A stretch of 64,000 nucleotides of DNA from Arctopsyche grandis. Lineage: Eukaryota; Arthropoda; Insecta; Trichoptera; Hydropsychidae. The position numbers were made by a program, and so were the translations under genes. Below the pieces are notes generated by a model that was not told the DNA's origin, searched no databases, and saw nothing but the letters and a program-made list of their open reading frames with translations. Of the stretch, positions 40,380 through 51,669 are shown piece by piece (positions within the stretch are counted from its first letter, which is position 1; each line of letters begins with the position of its first letter). The stretch is taken from positions 12,256,001 to 12,320,000 of the forward strand of contig NC_135365.1 in assembly GCF_051622035.1 (NCBI RefSeq), read 5' to 3'.

Positions 40380-42149
40380 CAGTTGGTTCGTAATTTGTCA
40401 TATTTAGTTCAAATGTGTCATTACTTACGGATGGATGACTACTCATCGGTGCTATAGTCACAAAAACGGAGCCAAACGACAAAAAATGTGAACTCAGGGG
40501 GGGAGGGGGGGTGAACTAGGCAACTGCTTAGTTATTTTTAATAAAACATTATATAGAAGTAATTTAACATCAATGGAGGTACGCTAATGTTCAAAGGTAA
40601 AAAAATATATGTACATATGTAATAAAAACCCAAAGTTTTGATGAAGTAGTGTTTCAGTGAAGACGTTCGAGCATTTTTAGAATACTGTTACGGGGACAAG
40701 TAGGAGATGGTGTAGAATATTATAGTCACAGATTTTGTCAAATGATTATATTCTTTAATTAGAAGTAAATATAAACGAGATTAATGTACAAGTTTGTATT
40801 ACAAGTTACTAGTCTCGAAGTGTTAGTTAGGCAGTTTAATCACAAGTGCCTTGTAAGACTGTTTGATCGCAAGTGAGGTTCAATAGATCTAACATGAGCA
40901 TTTATACACAAAAGAATGATGAAGTTTTTACCAATCCCAGAATTTTGGTAAATAACAAAGTGATTAAGATACAGAACAACATCCGTGTGTAAGACAGTTT
41001 TAATATTTGATTTATGTATCCTTTGAGAGTATCGAGACATTATTGAGTAGATACACATTTATCATAGAGATAAATAGTGATAATAATATTTGAGTGTTTA
41101 CACGTGTCGTGAGACAAAATGCAGCTATAGCAATAAAGATGATTAAAAGTAATACTTTGGATTTCAACAGGTCATTAACTGTGTCGTCTTATATAACAAT
41201 CATGTTAGAAACTCGTATAAATTATAATAGATAAAAGTTAAGTAGATAGGATTGAACAGAATAGTTGATTGTACAGTTTGGAAGCAATAAATATATTGAA
41301 AGTCTCATAAATAAAGAAGGATAACTTTAAGAGATAACATCATAAGTAGTTAAAAATGAAACGGATGTTCAAACTTAAGGTTAAAGGGTATTATACATAA
41401 GTATATACATAGGTTGTAAGATCGTACCACATAACAATACATAATAAATATTAATAACTTGATTCACGGATCACTGGTTCAGAAACCCTGGAATATGAAT
41501 CAAATCTATTTTTAAATTTATGACAACTGCAATTCTTTCATTCGCTGTAAATCCAGACGTATTTTGACACCCCATTCTTATAATGTTATGTGTAATGAAA
41601 CCCGATTATTGTAAATAATATTTATTTTAAGTACATACTCTAAATATAATATGTATACTTATAGTATTGAAAAATATATGAACTTTAACTATGATTATGA
41701 AATACTACGATGTAAATGCTTCGAAACGATTGATAAAGCGAAAATACTACTCAAATGACTAGTATGAATGAATTATTATTGAATGAATGACGCCTACTGA
41801 CGTCAGTGTTTTACATATGTTCATGGGAGTGTACACGTACATATTTCACATACGTATGTATATTTCTAGATGCTCTGTCCTACTTACATATTACGTAAAC
41901 TCCTGCCCCTGACCATGACTGTCTCTCATGTGGGTGAGGTTATTGGCAACAATTCAGATGTTATATTGACGATTGATTATTCATTAATTAAGCTTTATAT
42001 CTTGTCGATAATATTTTTCACACAATTCGTTCTAAAGCTCCATAGATTGTTGTGGAATGCTTTTAGTAGTGCGGCAAAAGGTTAATTCAATCAAGGTAAA
42101 AACATTGTATTATCATAATCATAATCTGTAGCTTTTCGCCATTTGTAGC
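40380..42149. other. No gene seen
   Basis: Includes a G-run segment at 40497-40512 and otherwise AT-rich unique DNA. No splice-flanked open sequence recognised. Confidence 0.35.
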
Positions 42150-42355
42150 TTTGCTGGATGATGGCCTCTACAACATGTTTTCATTTTGTCTTTGCTTTGG
42201 ACAACTCTCATCCCACACATTTTGCTAATTTCATCCACCCATCTCCTTACATGGAATTCCTTCCTTCATCATTTTACTTCCTTGCACCATTTTACACTCT
42301 CTCGGGTACCGTTCGAGCACTTCCTTTGTTCATCTATCTTCCACTCTTCTAGTTA
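42150..42355 (-). mobile_element. LINE 3'-end fragment (RTE-like)
   Basis: Same block as 17755-17950: TCTCGGGTACCGTTCGAGCA and GATGATGGCCTCTACAACAT on the plus strand. Truncated, no long ORF. Confidence 0.5.
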
Positions 42356-42596
42356 CAAATGACGGGTTGAGGTACCATTTCAAAACCTTTATTTTCAACA
42401 TTATATCAGTACTAGTGTTTGTGCCGGTTGATTTCAACGGATGGCTTCGGAAACTACTTTGTAATCTTTTTCTTTGAAAAATAATAGTTAATACATCATC
42501 AGATAGTAAAATTCTACAAATTTGGGACCATTTCTCTAAAAAGGTTATAAACCAATGTTATGGCACAGTGAAAATACAATTTAATCTGATATTTTT

Positions 42597-43736
42597 ACTT
42601 TATCTATGTACGTAGTACCAATAGATGAAGTTTTGTGATCATGCTAAAATTCTAACTCGAGATTTTGAACTCAAAATCGATCACTGATCACGTTTTCATG
42701 ATCTAGAAAAAATGTGTGTGTGTGTGTATTTTGGGGATATTTTTAACACCGTTAGTCCTATCGAACTTAAACTTAGTATCGGTTACTGAAATTCTTATCG
42801 ACACGACGTAAATTTTTTTCAAATTTTTAAGTGGACAGGAAATGGTACCTCCCCTTATAGGTGTCCTCTTTTTTTAAGTTTTTGAATTCAATTATCTCCC
42901 AAACCACTACCTGAATCGGACTGAATTATTTTTAAATATGATAGAAGTAATAATTTTTATAACCTTAAAATTTTAAATATTTTCTATCTGAACCGGAAGT
43001 AGTACTTTTACTCTAGAGAATCGAGGTTTTTTATGTTTTTCTCAGAAACCTTTTGGTTTATTGAAATGAAATTTCATATCTAGAAGTTTAAACTTAATAC
43101 CAAGTTATTTATAAAATTTAGTATGCATCCGTCAACCGGAAGTGGCAGTTTACTCTTTTTTTAAGATTTTTCTTCCACTATTTTTTTCGACCCCTTAAAC
43201 ATGTGTGTTCGTCACAAAAAAAATCGAGTATAATTTTTGTATCAATGTGATGAAAATAAAAAAAAATATTAAATTTTATAAACCGGAAGTGGGATTATTT
43301 TCTCTTAGAAAGGTCGAAAATGTTGTGCCCACTACTCTGTACACACCCCTCAATGTATTAAGCTGAAAATTTATATTTCTATCCTTTATGTACTAACTTA
43401 GAACTGATAAGGTTTTGGTCAGAATTCGTAAACCGGAAGTAGTATTTTTTTTAAAAACAATTTTTCATTATTTTATTTTGACCTTTTAAATTATTTTTAT
43501 TTTCTTGATATTTAATGAGTATAATACTGATAGTAATTTTAAGTAATAAAAAAAATTTGAACAAAATCTGATAACCGGAAGTAGAACTTTTGTCTTGTGC
43601 AAGTTTCCATACATTTGCGCTCAATTTGTATCGAAAATGCTGTCATAGTTATTAGTATTTCATAATCTGTCTGTACAGTTCAATATCGAATTTTGTTTTG
43701 TTACCTTTTTATATTCCTCAAATACATAGATAAAGT
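42597..43736 (+). mobile_element. TIR element family B, type copy
   Basis: Starts ACTTTATCTATG and ends CATAGATAAAGT: perfect 12-bp inverted termini, 1140 bp. Six CCGGAAGT-like motifs at ~42836, 42993, 43136, 43283, 43433 and 43575 give spacings of 157, 143, 147, 150 and 142 bp, each usually followed by RGNANTTTT. The element is therefore an array of degenerate ~145-bp units. No protein is encoded. Confidence 0.8.
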
Positions 43737-43764
43737 CATGGGTTGGTCACACCCGATTTTTTTT

Positions 43765-44800
43765 ACTTTATCTATGTACGTAGTAACAATAGATGAAGTT
43801 TTGTGATCATGCGAAAATTCGAACTCGAGATTTTGACTGATTCGAACTCAGAATCGATTACTGATCACGTTTTCATGATCTAGAAAAAATGTGTGTGTGT
43901 GTGTCTGTGTGTGTGTCTGTGTGTGTGTCTGTGTGTGTGTCTGTGTACTTTGGGGATTTTTTTCAACACCGTTAGTCCTATCGAACTGAAACTTTGTATC
44001 GGTTACTGAAATTCTTATTGACACTACGTAAATTTTTTTCAAATTTTTAAATTGACCGGAAATGGTACCTCTCCTTATAGGTGTCCTCTTTTTTTTAATT
44101 TTTAAGTTTTTGAATTCGATTTCCTCCCAAAGTACTAACTGAATCGGACTGATTTTTTTTTACATGTACTAGAAATAATAATTTTTATAATTTTATATTT
44201 TTTAAATATTTTTATCTGAACCGGAAGTAGTACTTTTACTCTAGAGAATCGAGGTTTTTTATGTTTTTCTCAAAAGCCTTTTGATTTATCGAACTGAAAT
44301 TTCATATCGATCAGTTTAAGCTCAATACCAAGTTATGTATAAAATTTGGTAAGCGTCCGTCGACCGGAAGTGGCAGTTTACTCTTGTTCGATTTGTCTTC
44401 CACTATTTTTTTCGACCCCTTAAACATGTGTGGTCTTCACGAAAAAATTCAAGTATAATTCATGTATCAATGTGATTAAAATAAAAAAAAATCACTAAAT
44501 TTAATAAACCGGAAGTGGGATATTTCCCTTCCGGAAGCATCCGGAAGGAAGGTCAAAAATGTTGTCGCCTGGATCCTGACCACACCCCTGAACGTATTAA
44601 GCTGAAAATTTATATTTATATTCTTTATGTACTAACTTAGATTTGGTAACGTTTTGGTCAGAATTTGTAATCCGGAAGTAGTATTTTTTTTAAAAACAAT
44701 ATTTCATTATTTTTTCATTATTTTATTTTGACCTTTTAAATTATTTTCAGCTTCTTGATATTTATTGTGTACCATAGAGATAGTGATTTTAAGTAAAAAT
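43765..44800 (+). mobile_element. TIR element family B, tandem copy
   Basis: Starts ACTTTATCTATG 28 bp after the previous copy and is truncated on the right. CCGGAA motifs at 44056, 44221, 44364, 44519 and 44672. It includes a GTGTGTGTCT-type microsatellite at ~43890-43945. Confidence 0.75.
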
Positions 44801-44924
44801 AAAAAATAAAATCAGCAAATTTTTTTTTTTTAATGTAGATAAAAAGACTTTTTGAATTTGGAAAAATATTGAGTTGGAAAAGACGTTCGGTATCATGGGG
44901 AAGCCGTAAAAATAATATGAGAAG

Positions 44925-45255
44925 GTAATAAAAGGAACATAAGTTTTTAAACACATTTAAGCACCTAGTACACAAATCATCCCCATATTATTGACCGGTA
45001 GGTAAACGAATGACAAAATCAGAAACCACCTTGGCCAATTCGGAAGTACAGGGGTTGTCAAAGATCGGTCCGGGACAACCGTTCGTTTTCAACAAATGTA
45101 TCACTTCTTGTTTATACACCGCAAAACGATGAGACACCAACGTGTGTTCATCTCAACTGAATGGTTGAATGGTTTAGTTGAATGGCTCGAACCACTTGAT
45201 AAGTATTTATATACATATATATTACTGGCGACTTATCTGCGTAGCCCCATTGCTC
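44925..45255 (-). pseudogene. Promoter-to-C-terminus fusion pseudogene of the FNTxTGISL family
   Basis: From high to low coordinates on the minus strand: a TATA box (GTATATAAATAC, ~45204-45214), a leader matching the candidate first exon at 53.2 kb (GCGGTGTATAAACA, GAAGTGATA, GAACGG), then with no intron the last ~31 codons of a gene-4-like protein (GCPGPIFDNPCTSELAK ... PTGQ, stop at ~44990), then a 3' flank matching that of gene 4 (TGCTTAAATGTGTTTAAAAA). The signal peptide, core motif and most of the Cys module are missing. The join falls at GAACGG|TTGTCCC. It is a deletion spanning intron and CDS, or a fusion of two paralogues. It is not expected to encode a working protein but may still be transcribed. 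Confidence 0.7.
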
Positions 45256-45384
45256 ATTCTACAATCTTCATGTGCAGGGTATTATATTAAAATAGCTTAG
45301 GCAATTTTTCTTGTGAGGCCTCTCAAAGCAATTTTTATATACGATCGAACCTTTGGGAAATCAATAATTCTGGAGCTTTATATT

Positions 45385-45750
45385 TTAAGTTGATTCATAT
45401 GGCGAATTGCATTCCAACTGGTCAAAATATATAGCAACTGAAAATATAATTCAATTAAAAGTTGGTACCAGATTAGATGGATAGGTTAGGTTTTCGTGAA
45501 AACGTCACTCAACTGGTAAATTGGGTTGGAAAGACACATATTTGTTTTGAACACATTCTTAGAGTTATCGTAATAAGCTAATCATTACCTTTCTTCGTAA
45601 TACCTAGAAAATATTAATGCATTATTGAATTCTAAAGCATTCGTAAAAACAGCAGATCTGTCAAAACTCAACTGTTATATTACAACTGGGGCACATTGTT
45701 CTCAGTATAATTGCGCTTGTTAAACTATAATTTACCAGTTATAGTTTAAC
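45385..45750. mobile_element. Foldback-type repeat, second copy
   Basis: Shares AAGTTGATTCATATGGCGAA, TTCCAACTGGTCAAAATATA and GATGGATAGGTTAGG with 20575-20900. It ends near TTACCAGTTATAGTTTAAC, where a short inverted repeat (GTTAAACTATAA / TTATAGTTTAAC) occurs. Confidence 0.65.
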
Positions 45751-45754
45751 AAGA

Positions 45755-45835
45755 TACGGATGAGAGTTGCACAAAACAATAACGAATGGAGGCATGTTGG
45801 AAAGTTCTTCATCCAGCAGTGATGAAGCTAACAGC
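45755..45835 (+). mobile_element. LINE 3'-end fragment (RTE-like)
   Basis: GATGAGAGTTGCACAAAACA and GGAAAGTTCTTCATCCAGCA match the block at 300-370. Confidence 0.45.
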
Positions 45836-46674
45836 TGTAAATCTTGAATATAAATAATGTAAAAAATGTCTTCAATATTGAATCGCCTATATAGGAGATT
45901 TTGTATTTATCTGTTATGGCTGTGATCCAATGCCATGTCTCAATGAAAATATAATTTTATGTGAATATTTTTTTCTTTTTAAATGTAGTGAAATAGATTG
46001 AATGCAGATATTTTATATTATAGTACTTTTTGGATTTGGAATATTTTATTATGATACATTTTATTGTCGTTTATTATGAAAAATAATAGGATTAGGATTA
46101 ATTGGAACAGTGAAAATGCATAAAAACAGAACAAAAACATTAAAAAATAAATATTTATTAATATTTTTAATACAATTATTACACACACACACACATACAC
46201 ACGTGTAATTTAAAATATAATTATAAAAAATATATACATATTAAATTGAAACATCATATGTAGTTTAAGTCAAATAAACAGACTTCGCCTACGATCCAAT
46301 GCGTCGTGAACACCGTGAATCAATTCGAAGTTGTTTCAAACAACATACAAAAAAGCAGATAAAGACAAGCATTCAAAAAAATCAAAACCTAAAATCGACA
46401 ATCTTAATCGAAACAGATCTTTTAGCAGCTTACGATTAAAAACTAATACCATAAATACTATATTCTCTCAACTTATTTAGAATCATCACAAACGCAGCAC
46501 GATTTAGAAGTATGACACGTTTGAAAACTTTACATGTAGCATGACTTGTTTATATTTTCAGTATTATATGTACAATCATATAATATCGAAATACAAGGCT
46601 TTTAAGAAATAAAAGGAACATAAGTTTTTAAACACATTTAAGCACCTACATAGTACTTTCAAATCAACCCCATA
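45836..46674. other. 3' flank of gene 4
   Basis: AT-rich sequence with no gene. The ~60 bp next to the gene (46610-46674) are duplicated beside the pseudogene at 44930-44990. Confidence 0.4.
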
Positions 46675-47931
46675 TTATTGACCGGTAGGGAAACGAATGA
46701 CAAAATCAGAAGCCGCCTTGGCCAATTCGGAAGTACAGGGGTTGTCAAAGAACGGTCCGGGACAACCTCTCAGAGTGAAGCACTCGCTGCGAGATCTGAC
46801 GTTGGAATTGTTGCAACACGAAACAACAGCGTAAGCGCAATTTAGTGGATTTGTGGTATCTCTTCCTGGTTGGTTTGCGTTTTGAGTAGGCGGTGGTGGT
46901 CGGTTCGGTCTTTGTTGGGGTCTTGGTGCTTGAGGTCTTTGTGCTTGAGGTATTTGTGCTTGAGGTCTTGATTGTGAAGGTCTCTGGTTTCCAGGTGATC
47001 CGACAGGTGTTTCTTCAGGTTTCGCATTAGTTCCGTGAAAAATAGATGGTGGTGGTCTGGAGTTAGGTCTCAAAGGTGCTACAGGTTGCAGAGATATACC
47101 AGTAGCTGTGTTGAAATAGTCTCTGTCAAAGTCTACCTGTAGAGTAGGGACGCCGTTTGTAGGTCTTTCAGGTGTATCTATGCCATTGTTATCAACAGCA
47201 CCCCAGCTTGGTGGGTCATCCTCATCTTCACCAATACGGTTGGGGAATTGATTTGGGACCGTACCGTTAGAATCTGGTCGTTGGGGATTTGGCGGCAAGT
47301 AGTCGGGTTGTAAATTTTGATTACAAGGAACTTGCACATATATGGGAATGAACCCAATGCCCAATGGTAGGCCGAAAGAACCAAAAGCGCCATAAGCACC
47401 ATAAGCGCCATAACCGCTATAACCGCTATAACCGCCATAACCACCATTATTATATCCAGAATTGGGGTAAATGTGGTTGCTTATCTGGGATCCAGGTACG
47501 TTGTTCGCCTGATGAAATATCGGAGAAGAGATCGGTTGGTTAGGTTGATAGTTGGCCTGGCGTTTGCTAATTTCCGATGGTCTCGGTCCCTGGTTCTGCA
47601 TCCATGCCTGCTGCTGAGGACTGCCGAAAATGTTCCTGACGACGTCGTCTTCGGTGACTGGTAAATTTTGGCCTCTCCTTACATGTCTTCGTTTCAATAT
47701 GCGCAATTTGGTCGGATCATGTGGGGCTTCTTCGGCGTTGTCTTCCAACTGATCTTGGTGTTTGACGGCGTGTCTACTGCTGGCATGATGCTGTCGATGA
47801 TTGTGCCACTGTGGTACTTGCTCGGGACGGTCTTCGACTTCTTCTCGTGAGTGTGTCGTGTAGGCATCCGCGAGATGGATCGAACTAGAGACTAGAATCG
47901 TCAATAAAATTAACGACATTGACTTAGACAT
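46675..47931 (-). CDS. Secreted FNTxTGISL-family protein 4 (Gly/Tyr- and Pro/Gln-rich)
   Basis: A 418-residue single coding exon, the longest of the array. Signal peptide ~6-23 (SLILLTILVSSSIHL). A His/Glu-rich segment is followed by basic sites (LKRRHVRR, 79-86) and SKRQAN (122-127), which could be processing points. A Gly/Tyr-rich tract lies at 158-188 (GYGGYSGYSGYGAYGAYG), a type seen in structural secreted and silk or cuticle-like proteins. The core motif spans 272-302 (YFNTATGISL, APLRP, IFHGTN). A Pro/Gln/Arg-rich repeat (PQA/PQQRP units, 306-352) leads to the six-cysteine module C365, C372, C373, C384, C390 and C399 (C-x6-CC-x10-C-x5-C-x8-C). One further Cys at 203. The start follows TTTCAG with 2 nt before ATG. 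Closest to gene 3. An extracellular structural, adhesive or glue role is only an inference from composition. Confidence 0.8.
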   Translation of the reverse strand: MSKSMSLILLTILVSSSIHLADAYTTHSREEVEDRPEQVPQWHNHRQHHASSRHAVKHQDQLEDNAEEAPHDPTKLRILKRRHVRRGQNLPVTEDDVVRNIFGSPQQQAWMQNQGPRPSEISKRQANYQPNQPISSPIFHQANNVPGSQISNHIYPNSGYNNGGYGGYSGYSGYGAYGAYGAFGSFGLPLGIGFIPIYVQVPCNQNLQPDYLPPNPQRPDSNGTVPNQFPNRIGEDEDDPPSWGAVDNNGIDTPERPTNGVPTLQVDFDRDYFNTATGISLQPVAPLRPNSRPPPSIFHGTNAKPEETPVGSPGNQRPSQSRPQAQIPQAQRPQAPRPQQRPNRPPPPTQNANQPGRDTTNPLNCAYAVVSCCNNSNVRSRSECFTLRGCPGPFFDNPCTSELAKAASDFVIRFPTGQ

Positions 47932-48194
47932 GTCTGAAACAAAATGGAAAGAAATCGTTAGTGATATGCAATAATATTTTCAACATTATGTAAAATCATG
48001 ATTTTATCAATTGTAAAAAAAGTTCTGAAATGATTATTGAAACTTTAAAAAAAAAATTACGATAATTTTTTAGCATACACTATTTCATTTTTACCATAGG
48101 TGCCATGACGGGCTGCCCCAAAGTGACACATACTTGTACTTAAATACTAAACAATTAAAAATAAATTTGGAGAGGAGGGGGGTGGGATGCCAAT

Positions 48195-48385
48195 TATATG
48201 GCATCCGCCACAGTATCACGACAAGTCGTTAACGAAAATTTCGTTCACCGACAACTTGCTCACGACCGTTCGGTCGCCGACAGTTCGTTCACAAATACTT
48301 TTTTCACCGAATCTGGCTCACCGACACTTCGTTCACGGACGGTTCCTTCACGGCTGTTCGTTTACGACTGTTGTTTCACACACAT
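48195..48385 (+). repeat. Phased 14-15-bp repeat, CGACANNTCGTTCAC
   Basis: About eleven consecutive degenerate units, for example CGACAACTTGCTCAC, CGACAGTTCGTTCAC, CGACACTTCGTTCAC and GGACGGTTCCTTCAC, keep a 14-15-bp register. Related units are at 49615-49725 and 36838-36985. It lies in the inferred 5' intron of gene 4. Confidence 0.75.
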
Positions 48386-48539
48386 ATCAATCACAAATTT
48401 TTGATAATCAAGGTATTTTTCATAAAGAAACAGATGTATACAATAATTTTTTTTCAAAAGTGTTCCTTCATAATATAATAAATAAACAATTTATTTTGTT
48501 TATTTTTTTAATCTTTTTGAGGCCTTATTCATAAGTGCT

Positions 48540-49610
48540 AATTTATTCTCACGTAGTTGGCGGTGAAATTAAATTGTTCATTTTGGGAAAATAGCGATTA
48601 TGAACGAGCGCTTCAAAGTGATGATAATGGCTTCGTTTGGGGCGAATTTCAATTTCATTCTGCGCTCCCGAAAGTATAACGGAATTACGGCCATAAACTC
48701 GATTCGACGAGAATATTGTTTATTTCATTCTAGGATATGAGAGGGTTTCCAGAGTAAGGACCGCGGGATACGTGAAAGGGCTTAGACGAAATACTAGAGA
48801 TCCTGTCACGTCGCGTGCCACGACTGTCACGCAAAGGAAACATGTACAATATTTGAACGCAACCCTGCCTTTTTCAACTCAATTTATTTCATATGTGCTT
48901 ATGTAAATCGCGGATTTTGCCGAGTGAAAAAGAAAATCCAAGGAAAATAAATATTTTTTTAATTATGTATGTATGTAAATATTACGAGAATAATCAAATG
49001 GTCGAAACGTGACCGACCTTGCGGATTTAAGAAGCCGTAGCTCTGACAAAATCGTATTATAAATTTTTCGGAACGCAATCTGAAGCGGAAAAGTTTTCGG
49101 CGAATGTTAATTGAATTTTGCGTTGTATCGATACAATTGTGTACGTATTTTAGTTTGTATATAAAGTTTGAATCAATATTTGTCTGTCAAAGCACGTTTT
49201 TACTATGTTAAAACACAAAATGTCCCAACACTGAAGAATAACAATTTTTCCATAGCCAACACAACAAAGTTTTATCAAAACTAATAATAACGTTGTCCAA
49301 TTTTCGGTGATGTTTAATAAAACAATACTTTACTTTCTGTATCAGATTTTCATTACATCTCGGTTTGTTGAAATATTTTCAATCTAAAAACTTTGTGCTA
49401 TCATGAATTTGGCCGTCAAGAAATAATACATTTTTATCTGCAATGTTTTTTTATCCTCAACATTGACATTTTGATAGAACATTGATCAAAATTCCAATAT
49501 TTGTAATAAAATGGATATTCCCAAAACTGTACAAATTTTCCGCCAAAAAATTTAAATTATGCAATCTTGAATTTTTCCAGAAAATACAATAATCATATAA
49601 AATTTTCGGT
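48540..49610. other. Unique DNA between the phased repeats
   Basis: The stretch 48540-49140 is repeat-poor with CpG-containing words and no long ORF. The right part is AT-rich. The whole block could be the interior of one large element whose ends are the phased repeats at 48195 and 49615. Confidence 0.3.
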
Positions 49611-49614
49611 TCCG

Positions 49615-49725
49615 CGACAAATTGCTCACGAACCTAACACTCAACGACATAACGCGCACGACATATACATAGCTCACGCGACAAATCACGGATATTGCAC
49701 TCACGGATAAATGGCTCACGCGACA
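49615..49725 (+). repeat. Phased GCTCAC-type repeats
   Basis: CGCGACAAATTGCTCACGAA, then ACGACATAACGCGCACGAC and GGATAAATGGCTCACGCGAC. Same units and same orientation as 48195-48385 and 36838-36985. Confidence 0.65.
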
Positions 49726-50434
49726 TTGTACAAAACGCCAAATAATTCGTACCTACAAAAACGATATCTTAAGTATGGAATCTGCATGCTTGGGATAACT
49801 AGGACAGATAGGAAACGGAATATGTGGACGAGAAGTACATACTCATATAGTGCAAAGAATGAATAAATTGAAATGGTAATGAGCGGGTAATATAGCTAGA
49901 AGATTTGGAAAGATGGACAAAAGAAGTGCCACAATGGCTCTAAAAAAATTATGATAATTATATTATCATTAATTTATTTTGACAGTTTGATCATAATAAA
50001 CTATTTGAAGTTCTGTAGTTCAGTTTATTTCTCAAAATTAAAGTCGAATTTACGAAGCTCATTTTTTAGAATGGACATTTTGTAGTATTTACTGACCAAA
50101 TTCACAAACATGTGCGTATGGACATACAATGTTTTCCGCTAAAATTGTTTCGAACTATAGACAAATTAAAATTTTTTGAATTTTTTAAAGTGTGTAAAAG
50201 GTATATTTTTCAGAAAGGAGTCTACTGACACAATTGATACTAAGAAGAGGAGGCTGTGCACTATGAAAATTTAAGAACCACTGTAAAATCATTATTTTAC
50301 TTTGCTTTTGCGACGTTCAGACCACTTTCCGGTGTCGTCTAATTCTACTCTGATTAAATTATTGTCTCGACTCTTTCGCTACACCTATTTCCATACAAAG
50401 TGTCCGTAATGGAATTTTACGGCAATTAAACCCG
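49726..50434. other. No gene seen
   Basis: AT-rich unique DNA. Confidence 0.35.
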
Positions 50435-51669
50435 CCTAGGACTAGGGATCCCAATCGGATAAAATATTCGAGCATTCGAATTATTCATCTGATTTTTCAG
50501 CCATTCGTTATTCGAATATTTCATCAACTATTCGAATATTATTCATGTATATATATTTTTTTATAAACTAAATACACAAAATCAACATGAAAAGAATGAT
50601 GACGAAGAAGCCGACGATTATGAAGTAAATTAAATATATAATGGGGATAATTGTGATGAAAATGAAGTGAATGAGGAAGATGAAATATCTACACTTGAAG
50701 AAACGGATTTTTATTCATTAAATACGGAAACGTTTGAAGAAAATCACTTTTCGATCGATAATAATCTCTACGAAATTTTAGAAAAATAATACGAATATTT
50801 AAGAAGTCACCGGCGAAATATATACATTTTTACAAGAAATCATAATGACAAAAAGAAATAAAAAAATTGAAATTATAATTGGATATAAAAATGTGGAATT
50901 GTGGAATTCAATGGCAACTATGATAAGACTATTTATTAAAGTTTACGAAAGTGTAAACATAGCACTAAAAGAATATAATTTCAATACTGTTTCCAAGAAT
51001 GAAATTGAGATTTTGAAATTTTGATACCGCAATCAAAGTATTAAGCAAAAATAGTGTATCTTTAATAACAGCAGAAGGGTTTTATAAATTTTTATTTAAG
51101 AAGTTAGAAGAAATAGGGTCTCAAACAAAAAAAAGTTTTCACAAGTTTTAGAAAACAGAATGAATGAAAGACGTAAGAAGACGGTAATAACATTAGTAAT
51201 TTACTTAAATATAGGAATTATTCCAAATTCACAATAAAACCGACATCAAAGCGTGTGAACGAGTATTTTCGACGTAGGGTGGACAAAAACAAAAATTAGA
51301 AATAGACTCGACAAAGAAACATTCAACGCATTATTATTTATAAAATATCATTTTCTGAAATTAAATTAAGATTTTTCCGTATTATATTTTGTAAATTTAT
51401 TTTTAATTGCAATTTTCTAAATTTTACTAACTATCTTATATTTTATGTGTGTTTATTTTAGTTTTATATGTTTTTTCTTAATATTTTGTTTTTAAATTAC
51501 GTTTTATTAATTGTAATATATTACATATATAAATATAATGTAATTTATGCTTAGCATTTATGTAATTACTTTTTTTTTAATTTTCTAATATTCGAATAGC
51601 TCTTGATTTACATACTATTCGATATTCGAATAGCTGAATTCGACGAATATTTGGACACCTACCTAGGAC
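50435..51669 (+). mobile_element. Degenerate hAT transposon with 8-bp target duplication
   Basis: CCTAGGAC at 50435-50442 is repeated at 51662-51669, an 8-bp duplication as hAT transposases make. Imperfect inverted ends TAGGGATCCCAA and TAGGTGTCCAAA lie just inside, and subterminal ATTCGAATATTCGAATAG-like repeats occur at both ends. Coding remnants: an acidic fragment at ~50640-50790 (NEEDEISTLEETDFYSL), and at ~51240-51370 the hAT C-terminal dimerisation signature split over two frames (ACERVFST then GWTKTKIRNRLDKETFNALL). Stops and frameshifts make it inactive. Confidence 0.85.

Noticed and set aside
47178-47664. Other open frames inside gene 4
   Set aside because: Shadows of the Gly/Tyr-rich coding sequence; they lack the signal peptide and the family motif.
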